Below are positions 1 through 11,698 of a stretch of 64,000 nucleotides of DNA, one piece after another (position 1 is the first letter of the stretch; each line of letters starts with the position of its first letter). The notes below the pieces were generated by a model, which saw nothing but the letters and a program-made list of their open reading frames with translations, was not told where the DNA came from and searched no databases. Location of the stretch: contig CM069447.1 of the NCBI GenBank assembly GCA_035610835.1, positions 57,357,048 through 57,421,047 on the forward strand, given 5' to 3'. The position numbers were made by a program, and so were the translations under genes. Origin of the DNA: Ophiura sarsii. Lineage: Eukaryota; Echinodermata; Ophiuroidea; Amphilepidida; Ophiuridae.

Positions 1-500
1 TAGTTCTGCATATGAAGGTAATTGAAAACATACATACTTAAGGGTACAAGACGTCGTCTTCGTCGTTTTATTAGAAGAAAGTAATACATTCTTGAGCTAT
101 ATGGAAAATCAAAATAGCTACTGCAGCATGACCGGGACTCGAACCAGTGACTAAAACGCCACTGAGCTGTGTTTATATTGAAATTCAAGCGATTTGGTCT
201 CCTAAAATGACTGATTTTGAGTGCAAATTATTTTTACGTAAAATGACACAAACTTTAAAAGAAGATTCCAGACATATAATGTGGGTACAAATTCGGTGAG
301 TAGATCGCATGAGAAGATAATTCTACGTATTGCAAGAATGACAACATGTTCGTGTAAAATAGCCTGAAATTGGGCAACTTCATGAAGTTACAATTGGAGA
401 GAGACACAAACCATTTCAAGACTGTATCAATTATTTTCTTCAGTGGAGTGTTCTAAACAGGATTCCAAAATCACGTCTAGATTGGCGCACGTATGCATGG
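1..500. repeat. Repeat debris with a tRNA-like SINE fragment
   Basis: About 115-170 resembles a tRNA in reverse: a B-box-like GGTTCGAGTCC and an A-box-like CAGCTCAGTGGCG on the minus strand, but only about 15 bases apart, so the anticodon arm is deleted. A stretch around 440-490 (CACGTCTAGATTGGCGCA) recurs at about 23442-23480, marking a dispersed repeat. No gene was seen. Confidence 0.35.
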
Positions 501-585
501 TAGCTATCTGCTGCTTATATCAGTATTCAGTATTAAAGCCATAATCCATGATGGCTTTTGTTAATTTTTTCAAACCTGATTTTTT

Positions 586-1145
586 GTGTGCATATTTTGG
601 ACATACTTTGAAAATTCTACCCTTAAACGACCTTTGACCCCGGACGACCCAAGAAAAGCAAAGCCGTTTTATTTTTTCCACGCTCGACTCGTATTCGGGC
701 TTCCCGTCACCGAGTTTAAGCCCGATCGGACAAACTTTAAAAATTCGACCCCTAGACGACCTTTGACCCCGGAAGACCCGACAAACGCTAACCCGTTTTA
801 TTTTTGCCACGCTCGTCTCGCATCGAGCATTGTGATCACCGAGTTTAAGCACGATCCGACCAACTTCATAAAGTTGACCCCTAGATGACCTTTGACCTTG
901 TATGCTCTAGCGAATGCGAACTTGTTCTTGCGGGGACCGAACAAACAGATCACCGAGTTTCTCATCACCGAGTTTAAGCCCGATCGGACAAACTTTAAAA
1001 ATTCGACCCCTAGATGACCTTTGACCCCGGACGACCCAAGAAAAGCAAAGGCGTTTTATTTTTTCCACGCTCGACTCGCATGGGAAGGCGACGAAAAAGC
1101 GCGCACAGACAGACAGACAGACAAACAGACAAACAAACAAACAAA
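586..1145. repeat. Tandem repeat, about 125-140 bp units, ending in a CAGA/CAAA microsatellite
   Basis: Successive units carry CCCGATCGGACAAACTTTAA, GACGACCTTTGACCCCGGA and TTTATTTTTTCCACGCTCG. About four divergent copies run to a (CAGA)n/(CAAA)n tract at 1107-1145. Open frames on both strands here reflect the repeat and are not judged coding. Confidence 0.7.
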
Positions 1146-1358
1146 CACCCCGACAGAGAGTAGCGTATTATAATACAGATAGCTCATTATGTGTTTCAAT
1201 TGTACTAACAACTTTTAATAATCAATTTCCCACAAAACACCAAATAAGATGAAAAGTACATTACAGACCTATCCCGTTTCAGAATTTAATAAAGCTATAC
1301 AAAAACGTCACACAATGATGCCAAGTTCAAACTTTACTTTCAAGTACTGAAAGAGTTA

Positions 1359-1696
1359 GACCCCGTACACACTATAAAATCGCTTCATTAAATGATCATT
1401 AGTTGATCTTCATTAGTTAATGAAGGGAGCGTACACATTACTACCAAATCGCTTCATAGCTTCATTCAATGTTCATTAGTTGATCTTCATTAGTTAATGA
1501 CGGAGCGTACACACTACCAAATCGCTTCATTGAATTAACATGTATCATCATCGAAAGAACCTCTTTAGCATCATTGGATGAAGATTAGTTTTGCTTAATT
1601 CGATGAAGGTAAGAGCGTACACACTACACATTTCATTAGTTGATCTTCATTAACGCTTCATCCGATGAAGGGATTTTTGGTAGTGTGTACAGGGTC
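1359..1696. mobile_element. Short TIR element (338 bp) with internal subrepeats, TTA-flanked
   Basis: The left end GACCCCGTACACACTA and the right end TAGTGTGTACAGGGTC are inverted repeats with one mismatch. TTA lies outside both ends (1356-1358 and 1697-1699), as in PIF/Harbinger-type three-base duplications. The interior repeats a roughly 90 bp unit with CGCTTCATT and TTGATCTTCATTAGTTAATG. No coding capacity. Confidence 0.6.
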
Positions 1697-2469
1697 TTAA
1701 ACTGCCGCTAAAATTGGATTGAAGGGAAATGGAAATGGACCTTGGAATCTATTATAAGAGGTACTTGGGAATCTTTAAATAAACTGGAATATATAAATGG
1801 AAATTTCGGTGTCTATCGATTTAATGACTTACAAACTGTTCCACAGTGTAAATCAATAATGATGTTAAATGGAAGAACACTCTGGCATTTACTACAGTGC
1901 AACAAAGCATAAATTACCAAATATTGAATTATAAATATAGTACCTCCTGAGTGTTGTACAGGGGTCGCATTCTGACGCATCTGCGCGTCCTAGACCTCTC
2001 ACTTTCTAATAGTGACGCGTCAGGTTTCAAATTGGAAAGACTTGGGGGTCCCGATCAAAATTGAAGGGACCCCTTAAATTTGACGATGTACGGAAATGGA
2101 AACCTTAAGAAATTCTGTAAATTACATATACATCCTTTCCTCACAATATAAATTCATTAAAACTGCCAATAAAAAAAGTAACATTTTCAAATACCCAAAC
2201 TTCAGGACCCCTCCGTCAATTTTTTGGGGAGGACCCCTTAAATTTGTTTTTGGAAGTCCTACGGGGTCCTGAAAAATGTCATGGGACCTCTCACATTTTT
2301 GATCCAGTGCTATCCCTGGTGTTGTACAACCATGAAAATTTCAATTCTAAGTATGTGTATCATATATAATCAAAATAGCTTTGTTTTAAAGTTCAATGTG
2401 TTGTCTTTGTATGATTATCAGCATTGTTACATTTCTTATTAAACCTGATTTCGGATTGGTCAATACTTG

Positions 2470-2900
2470 ATTATCCATGCACGCTAATCCTCAAATGTGC
2501 CGGTACCCAGGAAATGGCGCCCCCTCTCGAAAGAAAAAACAGCTGACCTGCTTTCACAATGATCATGATGACCTTCCTCGAACAAATTGCGGGCGAAGCG
2601 CGCAAAATATTTGCCCAAATATAACTAATTTGGTCATAATGAAGGTGAATTTCGGCCTTCAACGATCTTCCTTAATGATCATGTTGGAGTAATGCGCCCG
2701 AAGCGCGCGAACAATTTGACTTTCACATATCATATGTTTTTGCAAAAAAATAAAGATATTGAAATTTGACCGACATCGTGGATCAGGGTGGTCGAGGACC
2801 CAACTTCAGAAAAAATAACAACTTTCCTGAAACAAAGGCGCGCAAAGCTCTCACAAATTTGGCATTATGAAGCTGACGTTTTCAAATACTGATGTTAGAT
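2470..2900. repeat. Dispersed repeat with CGAAGCGCGC motifs
   Basis: CGAAGCGCGC and close variants recur here (about 2594, 2699) and in similar form near 24625, 32945, 33030, 62095 and 62220. The body holds related blocks around TAATGATCATG. No gene or clear ends. Confidence 0.4.
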
Positions 2901-3031
2901 TTGAACATATGCAAGCAAAGCGTGCCAAAATGTGCATTTTGTTAAACTAAAAGCGTCAAATATGAGGTTAAATTTGGTTAAGGGAAGGATCCCAAGAAAC
3001 CGAAAAGGTGCTTTGACTTTGCTAGGGCCTA

Positions 3032-3727
3032 CATGGTGTATCAGAAAGAACTGTGCCGAGGAAATATGATTTATTACCGTATAAATTCGATTGATATTGT
3101 TCAAATCGTGTTCACATTTATCTTGCGCAAACGCCTAGCTTTCATACACATTTTAAATTTTGAAAATCGGACATTTCTGATGGAAAATACAGACTTTCTG
3201 GTATAGATGGTAGATTTCAATTTTGGGCAAAATGATGAATTTACAAATCTGTGAAATTACTAACCCTACCTGAGATATCCATCTGTCCATAGATCAGGGT
3301 TTTTTTAGTCGCCATATCTTTTCAATATACTTTTTACATCGCTTGTATAACTATTTATTATTTGCATACTTTTGTGGGTGAAATTTGGAGATAAATTCTG
3401 ATTTTTTAATAAACCAGGGTTTGTTCTGCTTGAGTGGTTTTAACTTTCTTTTCTTTGGCGGGAGCTTTGAATATTGAGTATGTGGTGTGGGCTACATTGT
3501 TTGAAATGTTGGGTAAGTGGTAGAGAGGATTGATTGAAATACGTTTTTCTCGATTTTCGATTATGTCCTGCCACACAAGAACAAAAAGAGATATCTCAAT
3601 GAAGTTAACATATAATATAGGAAACATGATTACCTTTACATTGCAAGTGTTTATATTTAAAACAATTATCATTTTGTATTTTTTATGTATTTTAAAAACA
3701 CGGTACATTTCTTTCTGATACACCCTG
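3032..3727. mobile_element. Mariner-type nonautonomous element (696 bp) with TA flanks
   Basis: The left end CATGGTGTATCAGAAAGAA matches the reverse complement of the right end (CAGGGTGTATCAGAAAGAA) with one change over 19 bases, continuing imperfectly. TA sits outside both ends (3030-3031, 3728-3729). The minus-strand open frame 3406-3735 reads through the right TIR and has no transposase motif. Confidence 0.65.
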
Positions 3728-3768
3728 TACGCCACTGAAGTAGCTATCTACTGGTGATAAAACTATAT

Positions 3769-4258
3769 GGTGTCACACCACCAATTAATTCCCCTATTAG
3801 ATTACATGCTAAAGAGGTCAAATTAAAGTCTGATTTTTTCAGCTATCGAGCGACTGGTTTGTTCAAATCTTGGTTTTCTTTGAAGATACTGATGTCTGCT
3901 ATCAAAACAACACCAATTTTTGGGAGGTTGACCAGCATTTTTCCCCGCAACAGGACGTCGAATACTAGTCTACTCTCAAAATCGCTCTCTGCTAGCTATA
4001 TTCGGTGCATTTGTCCTAGAAGAAGTGAAAAGGGAAAAGTTGTGTCAGATCTTACCATTACAGAAAACACCAGGGTTATTTGGATAAATATTAAGTTTAT
4101 AGTCTACAAATCACAAATAACACAAATTTCTTTCATATTAAGCGCACTGTATACCTTTTCTGTACATTTAAATTAATGGTGAAAGCTGGGGTCAATCTTG
4201 GATTAAAAACACTGGCTAGTGTTGGCGCTAGCACACATTTCTTTGGTGGTGTGGAATC
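3769..4258. mobile_element. MITE-like element, copy 1 (uninterrupted)
   Basis: This block of about 490 bp is nearly identical to a second copy at 5159-6755. Its ends hold the inverted motif CACACCACCAA / TTGGTGGTGTG. The 140-codon open frame at 3754-4176 is repeat sequence and recurs broken in copy 2. It is the empty-site control for the mariner insertion at 5518-6613. Confidence 0.7.
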
Positions 4259-5517
4259 TACATCAAATATCTTTTCAGTAATTGCTCAATACATGTGATG
4301 TATAGGCTTTTCTCAACATTTTGATATGTTAAATTCACTTTTAAGTCCCTTTTTGACAGATTTTCATATACAGCCATTATGTCAAAATATTGCTATCTAC
4401 CGAAGATAGCAAATTTCAGACAATCGTGTTTTCATCAATATGGGCTTGTTTTAAAACCTATACCGATAACAGGTGTTATTTAAGTATGAAACTCACCTTT
4501 TCTGCAAAAATGCAGGCTTTCAAGCTGGTTCCATCATGCCTTCTTGTTGGAAGTCTTCCACATAAACAAGTCACAATCCTTCGAAGAACTCGGGGGGGGG
4601 GGGGTAGAGGTCTCTTCAGTGGTCTCTTTTCTTTTCATCTTGCACACCTGTTAATTTTATAATATAATAAGAAAAAGTAAAATTAAACAAATGCACAATA
4701 CTAGGTAGGCCTAGGCCTAGCTATAAAAGATTGTTAACTTCAAATTTACTCAGAATTTCATCGGCTTGACCAGCCATACAAAAGTTAAGGGTAGGGGATG
4801 TGGTTTCCAATAACAATAAGCAAATTAGTGACCATGTTAAAGAGAGTCCACCTTTTCTTTGTATCAAATTTAATATTGGTGTACAATACTACAAGTAATC
4901 TATGGTGAAAGCTGCCAAATTTTGATCCTATGCATTTTATGTTTCCAAGCGTGTCCCGGGCAACAAAATTTGCCTTTCCACACATCGATTTTGACATTTG
5001 TTGGCCCATTTTGAGTGAATTTAGCTATACAATTACCTTAAAAATGCCCTCGGGCGAAGAAAACAGGCACTATTGAGTAAAATCAGCCTCGGCTAGTCCG
5101 TGGAATTGAAAATCACAGCAGACGAGAAAGTAAACACTCGATGCAAGAAATTTCTACAGGTGTCACACCACCAATTAATTCCCCTATTAGATTACATGCT
5201 AAAGAGGTCAAATTAAAGTCTGATTTTTTCAGCTATCGAGCGACTGGTTTGTTCAAATCTTGGTTTTCTTTGAAGACACTGATGTCTGCTATCAAAACAA
5301 CACCAATTTTTTTTTTTTGGGGGGGTTGACCAGCATTTTCCCCCGCAACAGGACGTCGAATACTAGTCTACTCTCAAAATCACTCTCTGCTAGCTATATT
5401 CGGTGCATTTGTCCTAGAAGAAGTGAAAAGAGAAAAGTTGTGTCAGATCTTACCATTACAGAAAACACCAGGGTTATTTGGATAAATATTAAGTTTATAG
5501 TCTACAAATCACAAATA

Positions 5518-6613
5518 CAGGGTGTCCCAAAAGTCTATGCACGACTTTGAAGCTTTGTATTTCACAAAATATAAGTCGTATTGAAAATATGAATACATAT
5601 TTAGAAAGAGGAGATGTGGGAAATAATTTTGATACCAAACATCAGAGTAACATATGTGTGTAATGCCACCCTAGAAGTAAAATATGTATTACTGCAAAAA
5701 TGTAATTTTATACTTCGGAGGAATAAAGTTCATAAATCCATACCCTATTGGGATTAACAAAAAGACGGGTAGAGTTGGTTACACGGAAAGTGATCCGTCA
5801 ATTGCAATATTTAAAATTTTACATTACAGTGATCCCATCATAATAACAAACTATATCTGTCCGCTGCTTTTGTTTTGTTTGATCTGAATCTTGTATGGAA
5901 ACTTCTTCAAGTCCTTACGCAAAATTATGTGAACAGTTGATCTTTTAAATCTTGTCTTCTGCGGAAAGTCGGCGAATAGATCTCTTTGGACTTTTGGCTA
6001 CTGCATGTCTTATGACATCAATGTGACTTGTTGATCTACCAGTCTTTCTACCACATCGAGACAAACCATGCCCAGTTCCTGTGTTCACAAATTTATCCAC
6101 CAACTTCAGAATGGATATTCTTCTTGGTGCGCGTTTCACTTTAAAATGTTTTCTGAACTTTTGTTGAGTAAGTTAAACTGAATTTGTTTCAGCGTAGAAC
6201 CTTGTATTCGCTTATCTATGCTGTAAACCATCTTGAATGAAGACTTTTGCTGTGCAATGTTGTCTACTACGCCTATTTATGTTGTGAGTGACCGAGTTTG
6301 GTAATAACATTAATGTTGCAAGGTAAGCAGTGAACTGTGACTAATGCGCAACGTTGCTTTCAACTTCATACTGTTAATTTATGCGCACCTGATTTTAGCA
6401 AGTGTGTGGTACTTGGTATGGGTTGGACTGGCACACGGCCAAAAACTTTCAACCAGTTTTATAATGTTGTGGGCTCATCAATAGGGTTGTGTTTGGTATC
6501 AAAATAATTTCCCAAATCTCGTCTATCAAAATATGGTTAAATTTATACCATATGATTTATATTTTATGAGATATGACTCTTCAAAAACGTGCATAGACTT
6601 TTGGGACACCCTG
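5518..6613 (-). mobile_element. Tc1/mariner-superfamily element (1096 bp) with perfect 26 bp terminal repeats
   Basis: The ends begin CAGGGTGTCCCAAAAGTC and are perfect inverted repeats over 26 bp, continuing imperfectly to about 60 bp. TA is duplicated at 5516-5517 and 6614-6615. Copy 1 of the host repeat has a single TA at this point, so the insertion is demonstrated from sequence alone. A minus-strand transposase N-terminal remnant is described separately. The rest is decayed, so it is nonautonomous. Confidence 0.85.
5945..6139 (-). pseudogene. Mariner-type transposase fragment, helix-turn-helix region
   Basis: A 64-residue open frame reads KLVDKFVNTGTGHGL, CGRKTGRSTSHID and AKSPKRSIRRLS. 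This fits the paired HTH region of IS630/Tc1/mariner transposases (FxxTGxxxxxxRxGRxx, then SPxxSxRxLS). No DDE catalytic domain remains in frame, so this is a dead fragment inside the TIR element. Confidence 0.6.
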
Positions 6614-7348
6614 TAACACAAATTTCTTTCATATTAAGCGCACTGTATACCTTTTCTGTACATTTAAATTAATGGTGAAAGCTGGGGTCAATCTTGGATT
6701 AAAAACCACTGGCTAGTGTTGGCGCTAGCACACATTTCTTTGGTGGTGTGGAATCATATGATCAGGATGTTTCTATACCTTTGTGAGCTTTATTATTTAA
6801 TGTTACACTGTAAATCGAGTGATTAGAAAGGATGGACAAAATGGCTTTTAGATTAGCTAAATATGTTTAAATGCTAAACATATGTTAGAATTTAAATACG
6901 AATCTAAACATGTGATTGGCAACACTTTTAGGAATTTTGTTTTTGTTTTGATGACATGTATTTTCAGACCGACTCAATTGTGTTCAGAAGAACCGTAGCC
7001 TTTTGTCGCAACTGAAGAGTGAAGATAGCTAACGTTAGCTTACGTGTGACTTTCGTATTTGCAGCTCGGTTCTGCCATGTGTACAACTGAGTCTTACAAG
7101 TTTCTTCCGTGCACGACGGTCTTGAGCAAGAGTGATTTGTTTATTTAAGCTTCAGCGACTCCTAATTATTTTGGCTTCTAATATGTCCTTCCGTCGCACT
7201 AAAAATACATTTTTTAGTATAAAAACAAAAATTGCAACATGAACTTAATTAAAGTTTATATGCACAGCTAGTTGATATAGGCCTACAACATAGTCTACTT
7301 TCCAATAATAATAATATATTTGTTAATTAAATATAATTAATTCAAATA

Positions 7349-8327
7349 CGAGGGTCATTCAATAAGTTCTACCTCCTCCCTCATAACATAACATGAGTAT
7401 TGATATCTGTTTTACTTTTGATATGATGCGGTCAAAGCCGGAGAGAGATTTTGGACAACGGAAACAGAAAATTACCTTAAAAATAAACGCATGTTTTTCG
7501 AGGTTTTTTCGTATTATATGGTTAGATATAATAGCATGATTTTGATAGTGAAAATGGAAAACTATTAATGATATCTGATAAAATGATAACATTATCATGT
7601 ATGAATAAGATTGTAAGCAATATTTACTTTGCAAATAGTGTATCAACTCAAATGTATTGCTATGCCTTTGGCATACTGGAATACTGATAACCAGGTCTAC
7701 CTTTCGTTATTACAACCCAAGCCATAGTGATACCCCGTATGTTGAATCTTTAACATAATAGTCAACTCACTTGATGAGTTTTCATTAGGTGTAATCAGAA
7801 TAATCAATCAGGTAGTCAATGATAGAAAATCATCTCTTTGGTAGACTTGTAATCCCTCTATTTAGTCCGGTATATTGAAATTCACTTTTTTCTTATGAAA
7901 GTTAAATATTCCTTTTGCAGTGTGCTCTAGGGGAGGGGTAAACTTATGGTTGTCCTAATCTGGTTCTGGTTATTCAGTGGGCATAATATTTCCAAAGAAA
8001 TCAGTCACCTTCACTGTTCAAGCTCTGTAAAAGATATATCTGACATTTAGAACGGTTATAATTGACCGATAGGTATGTTTTGTCTCTTATAATAACCAAA
8101 ATATATGGCACTTCGTCGACATTTTGCTATTTTTCATCCGTTTCCGTCACACTAAAGGTTCGTTTGGTTTTCACTGCATCTCTAGAAAAGTACAACCAGT
8201 ACTCAGATCAATTTACAATGTATGTGTAGCTGAGGTTTCAAGCTACAATTGTGTGATATTTCATAAGACTGGCTTATATAATAATAAAGTTACGAGGTAG
8301 GAGGTAGAACTTATTGAATGACCCTCG
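7349..8327. mobile_element. Mariner-type element (979 bp) with TA flanks
   Basis: The ends begin CGAGGGTCATTCAATAAGT and are perfect inverted repeats over 29 bp. TA flanks both sides (7347-7348 and 8328-8329). No convincing transposase frame; the minus-strand frame 7359-7646 reads from the TIR and carries no catalytic motif. Nonautonomous or fully decayed. Confidence 0.8.
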
Positions 8328-9364
8328 TATGTCCTTCCGTCGCTTTTTCTGCGACAGAAGGACGCGACGGAAGGACAACATTTATATGCACCTAAATTTA
8401 ATGTATTAACTGCTCTCACGATATAAAAACCATACCTCTTGTGTGTGTGTATGTTGTTAGGTGCTGTCTTGTTGAGACTCTTCTCCTTCATGGTCAGGCA
8501 ACTCTTTTAAATTTGGGGGTATTTTCTTGCCCATTTTATAGTATTGTTTATTATGTATATATTATATCATGACTGCTGAATTTGGCAGCCCATTTCAGAT
8601 TTTGATTAAGTATTTTAAGCAACATTTTTAAGAAAAAGTGTCTTACGAAATTTCTGTGACAGAATTGTGACATGAAATAAATTACACATTCATTTTTTCC
8701 AAAAAAAACCCTTCAAAATCAAAGTCAAAATAGGAAATGGGTTGTTGAATTCAGCTGCCTTGATACATAGAAAATGGTCAAAATACCCCAAATTTAAAAG
8801 TTGTCTGACCATGAAGAAGAAGAGTCTCCAAATAACTTTTTGATTCATATGAAAGGTTATAGGCATGTATTAACAACTGGTGTGAGTTTAAAGTTGGAGA
8901 TTATAATATGTTGCCAGGGTCAAATGTCACAAAGAATGTCGGTGTTTTTCGATATTTTCTGTTGGATACTATTGGATATTCCATTGTATTTATATTATCG
9001 ATTAAGTTTTTGGGAAATAAAAAACTGCATTGTGTAGCTAACACTCTAGTGATTATATAGTGTACCCAAATTAAAACTTTTACTCATAAAATTCACAGAG
9101 TTTTCATAAAAAACATGTTACGTGTGAAACCCATGTCCATTTTCCGTCCTTCCGTCGTAGACCTACTTAAATATGCGTAGTACTTGCTCATAGACATAAT
9201 TTGTGGTATTTGTTTGATTCTGTTATTAGTAGTGTTTGTGATATTCATGTGTGAATGTTGGAAAAGTGAGTTCAACCGTCCTTCCGTCACGGTGGAATTG
9301 CCCATAATTAATATTATTAGTTAATTATACATTTTAACAAGGTATATACATTTCCACATTGCAG
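8328..9364. other. Non-coding stretch before exon 1, with CCTTCCGTC motifs
   Basis: No exon recognised. GTCCTTCCGTCGC at 8331-8343 pairs perfectly with GCGACGGAAGGAC at 8364-8376. Related CCTTCCGTC motifs lie near 7187, 9148 and 9280. AT-rich sequence lies between. A short acidic open frame at 8801-9037 has no recognisable domain and no splice support. Confidence 0.4.
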
Positions 9365-9486
9365 GTGATGGATCTGGTGTTCATATTTATGTGGTTGATA
9401 CTGGTGTAAGAGGAACCCATGACGAGTTCAGTGGTCGATTTGGAAACGGACATGATGTACATGGTGAATACGCAAATGGCGAAGTT
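9365..9486 (+). CDS. Exon 1 of those found: S8 protease catalytic Asp region
   Basis: The acceptor TTGCAG precedes the exon and the donor GTAAGT follows it. The exon starts with two bases of a split codon and then 40 whole codons, ending in phase 0. The peptide begins [20 protein letters not shown]. The Asp in VVDTG (codon 9397-9399) is the first residue of the catalytic triad, and the following GxxxxHxEFxGR matches the proteinase K pattern GIxxxHPEFEGR. The split first codon needs an upstream exon ending in phase 1, which could not be found. It should carry the end of the propeptide and the N-terminus of the mature enzyme. Confidence 0.88.
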
Positions 9487-10490
9487 GTAAGTGACATGGA
9501 ATTGCATTTTATTCACAATAACCAACAAGTATGATATTGTTACTCAATTAGGTTCAAAATGGACTTGATTAGGTCCTTTCCCGGAATGCATTAGGATTTG
9601 AAAATGTTGAAAAACTACTCAAATACTGAAAAGAAAGAAAAAGTTAGTTAATTCAATATTGTTATCGTGTTTTTAAGCAAGTTAGTATTTGCATGAAGCC
9701 ATTAAATATCACCAACATTTGTGATGGTCGTGATTTTAATTATCTTAATTTAGGGTAATCCAAAAGTTGTTTTTTAGCAAATGTGTTTGAAAATTAGAAA
9801 CATTTTCCTGAATTTAATTATGACATTTTATTAATTATTATCATGAAATATACTTTATTCATTTGGTAAAATAAATCTTAAACTAAATACAGAAACTCAT
9901 AAAAGGGTGTAATTCATTCATGAGTTAGACTTGTGTTGAGACTCTATTACTGAATAAAGCTGTCTAATCTTATAATCCTTTAACACAGTTTAACACAGAT
10001 TTCGGGCTAGGCCAATCCCGTGCAGAATTACATGAAGGATAAACCCATAAAAGACCCTAATCAGGTTGTGGTCCGAACCATCCACCACCCCCTAAAACAA
10101 AATCACAGTCGCGGTTTTTAAAGTTGATATCGTAAAATAATTGTTTATGGTTGCAATTTTGTTCAGATGAAGGTGCAGAACCAATATAATTCTCCTATAG
10201 ATCTATTGATTCACCTCGCAAATAGCTGCAAACAAACATTGCTCCCATCCACAATAAAAGTAGACTATGCTATAGTCTAAGAATGAAATAATAGTCCTAG
10301 TTTTTATCAGAGAAGATGTATCTCTGGTTTTACTTTGACGTTCATTTACCCAATGACATTATCTCCATGCCAAGTTTGCTGTGTGCTCATCAACCACTTC
10401 CAATAGATACACGTACACAGAAAAGGTATGATATTTAATACCTCTGATATTCTATCTGAGCTGTTTTCATTAACTTATTGCTGAAAAAGA
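9487..10490. other. Intron 1, first part: no recognisable content
   Basis: AT-rich intron sequence directly after exon 1; no open frame of note, no repeat ends found. Confidence 0.5.
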
Positions 10491-10537
10491 CGTATGAGGG
10501 CGCAATACCGTGTCACCGTGATTTTACATTTTCGGGT

Positions 10538-10560
10538 GGGGGGGGGGGGGGGGGGGGGGG
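10538..10560. repeat. Run of 23 G
   Basis: Uninterrupted poly-G on the plus strand, flanked by TTCGGGT and CGGTACC. Confidence 0.95.
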
Positions 10561-10774
10561 CGGTACCGCGCCATTTTGCGATATTTTGCGAAAACGATCG
10601 TGGTTATCACGTGATACGTACTGTAACAGTTGAAACACATATTTACACTGTTTTAACGAAATGCACTATGGGATTGTGTTACCAGCCTAAAATCAAAGAG
10701 GTCGCAAACTTGCTTACAATTGTATTACGCGCCCTAGCTATAACAAGCTAAAAGTGACATCTTTGAATGTATAA

Positions 10775-11107
10775 ACAAAGGACTTAGCAGAATTAAAAGT
10801 AGAGAACATAGCCGAACGAAAAGAGAACATAGCCGAACGAGGGTATAAAGTAGACGACATAGCAGAAAACATAGCTGAAGCAGAGGATGTAGTAGAGGCA
10901 GAGGAAATAGCAGAAGCAGAAGACATAGCAGAAGCAAAGAACATAGCGGAAGCAGAGAACATAGCAGAAGTAGAGAATATAGCCGAACTAGAGAACATAG
11001 CTGAACGAGAGAACAAATAGCCGAACGCGAGGACATAGCCGAACGAGAGAACATAGCCGAACGAGAGAACATAGCCGAACGAGAGAACATAGCCGAACGA
11101 GAGAACA
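10775..11107 (+). repeat. 18 bp minisatellite encoding an (N/D)IAE(A/R)E hexapeptide repeat
   Basis: The unit AACATAGCCGAACGAGAG repeats about 17 times and is most regular at 11030-11107. On the plus strand it reads as an open hexapeptide repeat (NIAERE, DIAEAE, NIAELE) from about 10771 to a TAG near 11028. There a two-base expansion (GAACAAATAG for GAACATAG) breaks the frame. The charged, Ala/Ile-rich period could be a coiled coil or helical repeat of a former gene. It directly precedes the pseudogene at 11127. Confidence 0.7.
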
Positions 11108-11126
11108 ACCAAGTGCCTATACAGTA

Positions 11127-11486
11127 ATGTTGCCCGGGAATATTGCCAAGCAGCTGCTAGTGATTGCTTATGGCAGATCTCCTGACCAGTTTAAATCTCT
11201 CAATGAGTTAAGGGCAAACTTGTACGTGATCTCTGTGGATCTTCGAGCTCTGCCACCAACTGAAGATGCATTCTACAGCATGTTCTTCGCGCAATTTTGC
11301 AAACAAGTATGGCTGATAAGAGCAATCCACATATTCCAAATCCTCTAGAATGGATGGTGCAAAGAGAACAATGAACTGAGGCCAATCCTGATGACTAAAC
11401 CCGCAACACCACCTGACGAGGAAGCCCTTGTGTTACAACGGGAGAGTGTGCACTACTGTGCAGATGTGGAGCCAAGCCATATTTAG
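11127..11486 (+). pseudogene. Degenerate C-terminal part of a repeat-associated protein (LPPT motif family)
   Basis: The frame from 11127 reads NIAKQLLVIAYGRSPDQFKS, then LNELRANLY, then LRALPPTEDAF. After a frame break near 11310 it continues in other frames: PHIPNPLEWMV, then NELRPILMTKPATP. From memory of the family, the L-PPT-x-x-AF ... W ... P-x-P ... GW/EW ... PIL-x-TKP pattern recurs in many invertebrate proteins of transposon or unknown origin. At least two frame breaks make this a pseudogene. Identity beyond the pattern is uncertain. Confidence 0.5.
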
Positions 11487-11698
11487 CATTTCTCAATCAA
11501 TAGTCAGAAATTGAGTGAGTGAGCCAGACACCTAACCAGTTACTTAGGAACGTTTCATGTCCAAATAATACCATTAAGAAGAGAATAGAAATTATAAACG
11601 GCATATTCCTAGATTTTTGATCAAATTTCCGGATAGCGGACCATAAAATCGGGTAATGCCCTTATAACCCTAACCCTACCACATCGTACAAAATCATA

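Larger units (their letters stand above)
5159..6755. mobile_element. MITE-like element, copy 2, split by a mariner insertion
   Basis: 5159-5517 and 6614-6755 together reproduce copy 1. Differences include an expanded T/G run near 5308-5328 and several point changes. The interruption is the element at 5518-6613. Confidence 0.75.

Noticed and set aside
3754..4176. A 140-codon protein-coding gene
   Set aside because: The same sequence recurs broken at 5159-6755 inside a MITE with inverted ends and no domain is visible.
10734..11112. Minus-strand Leu/Ser/Phe-rich frames as membrane proteins
   Set aside because: They are antisense readings of the 18 bp minisatellite.
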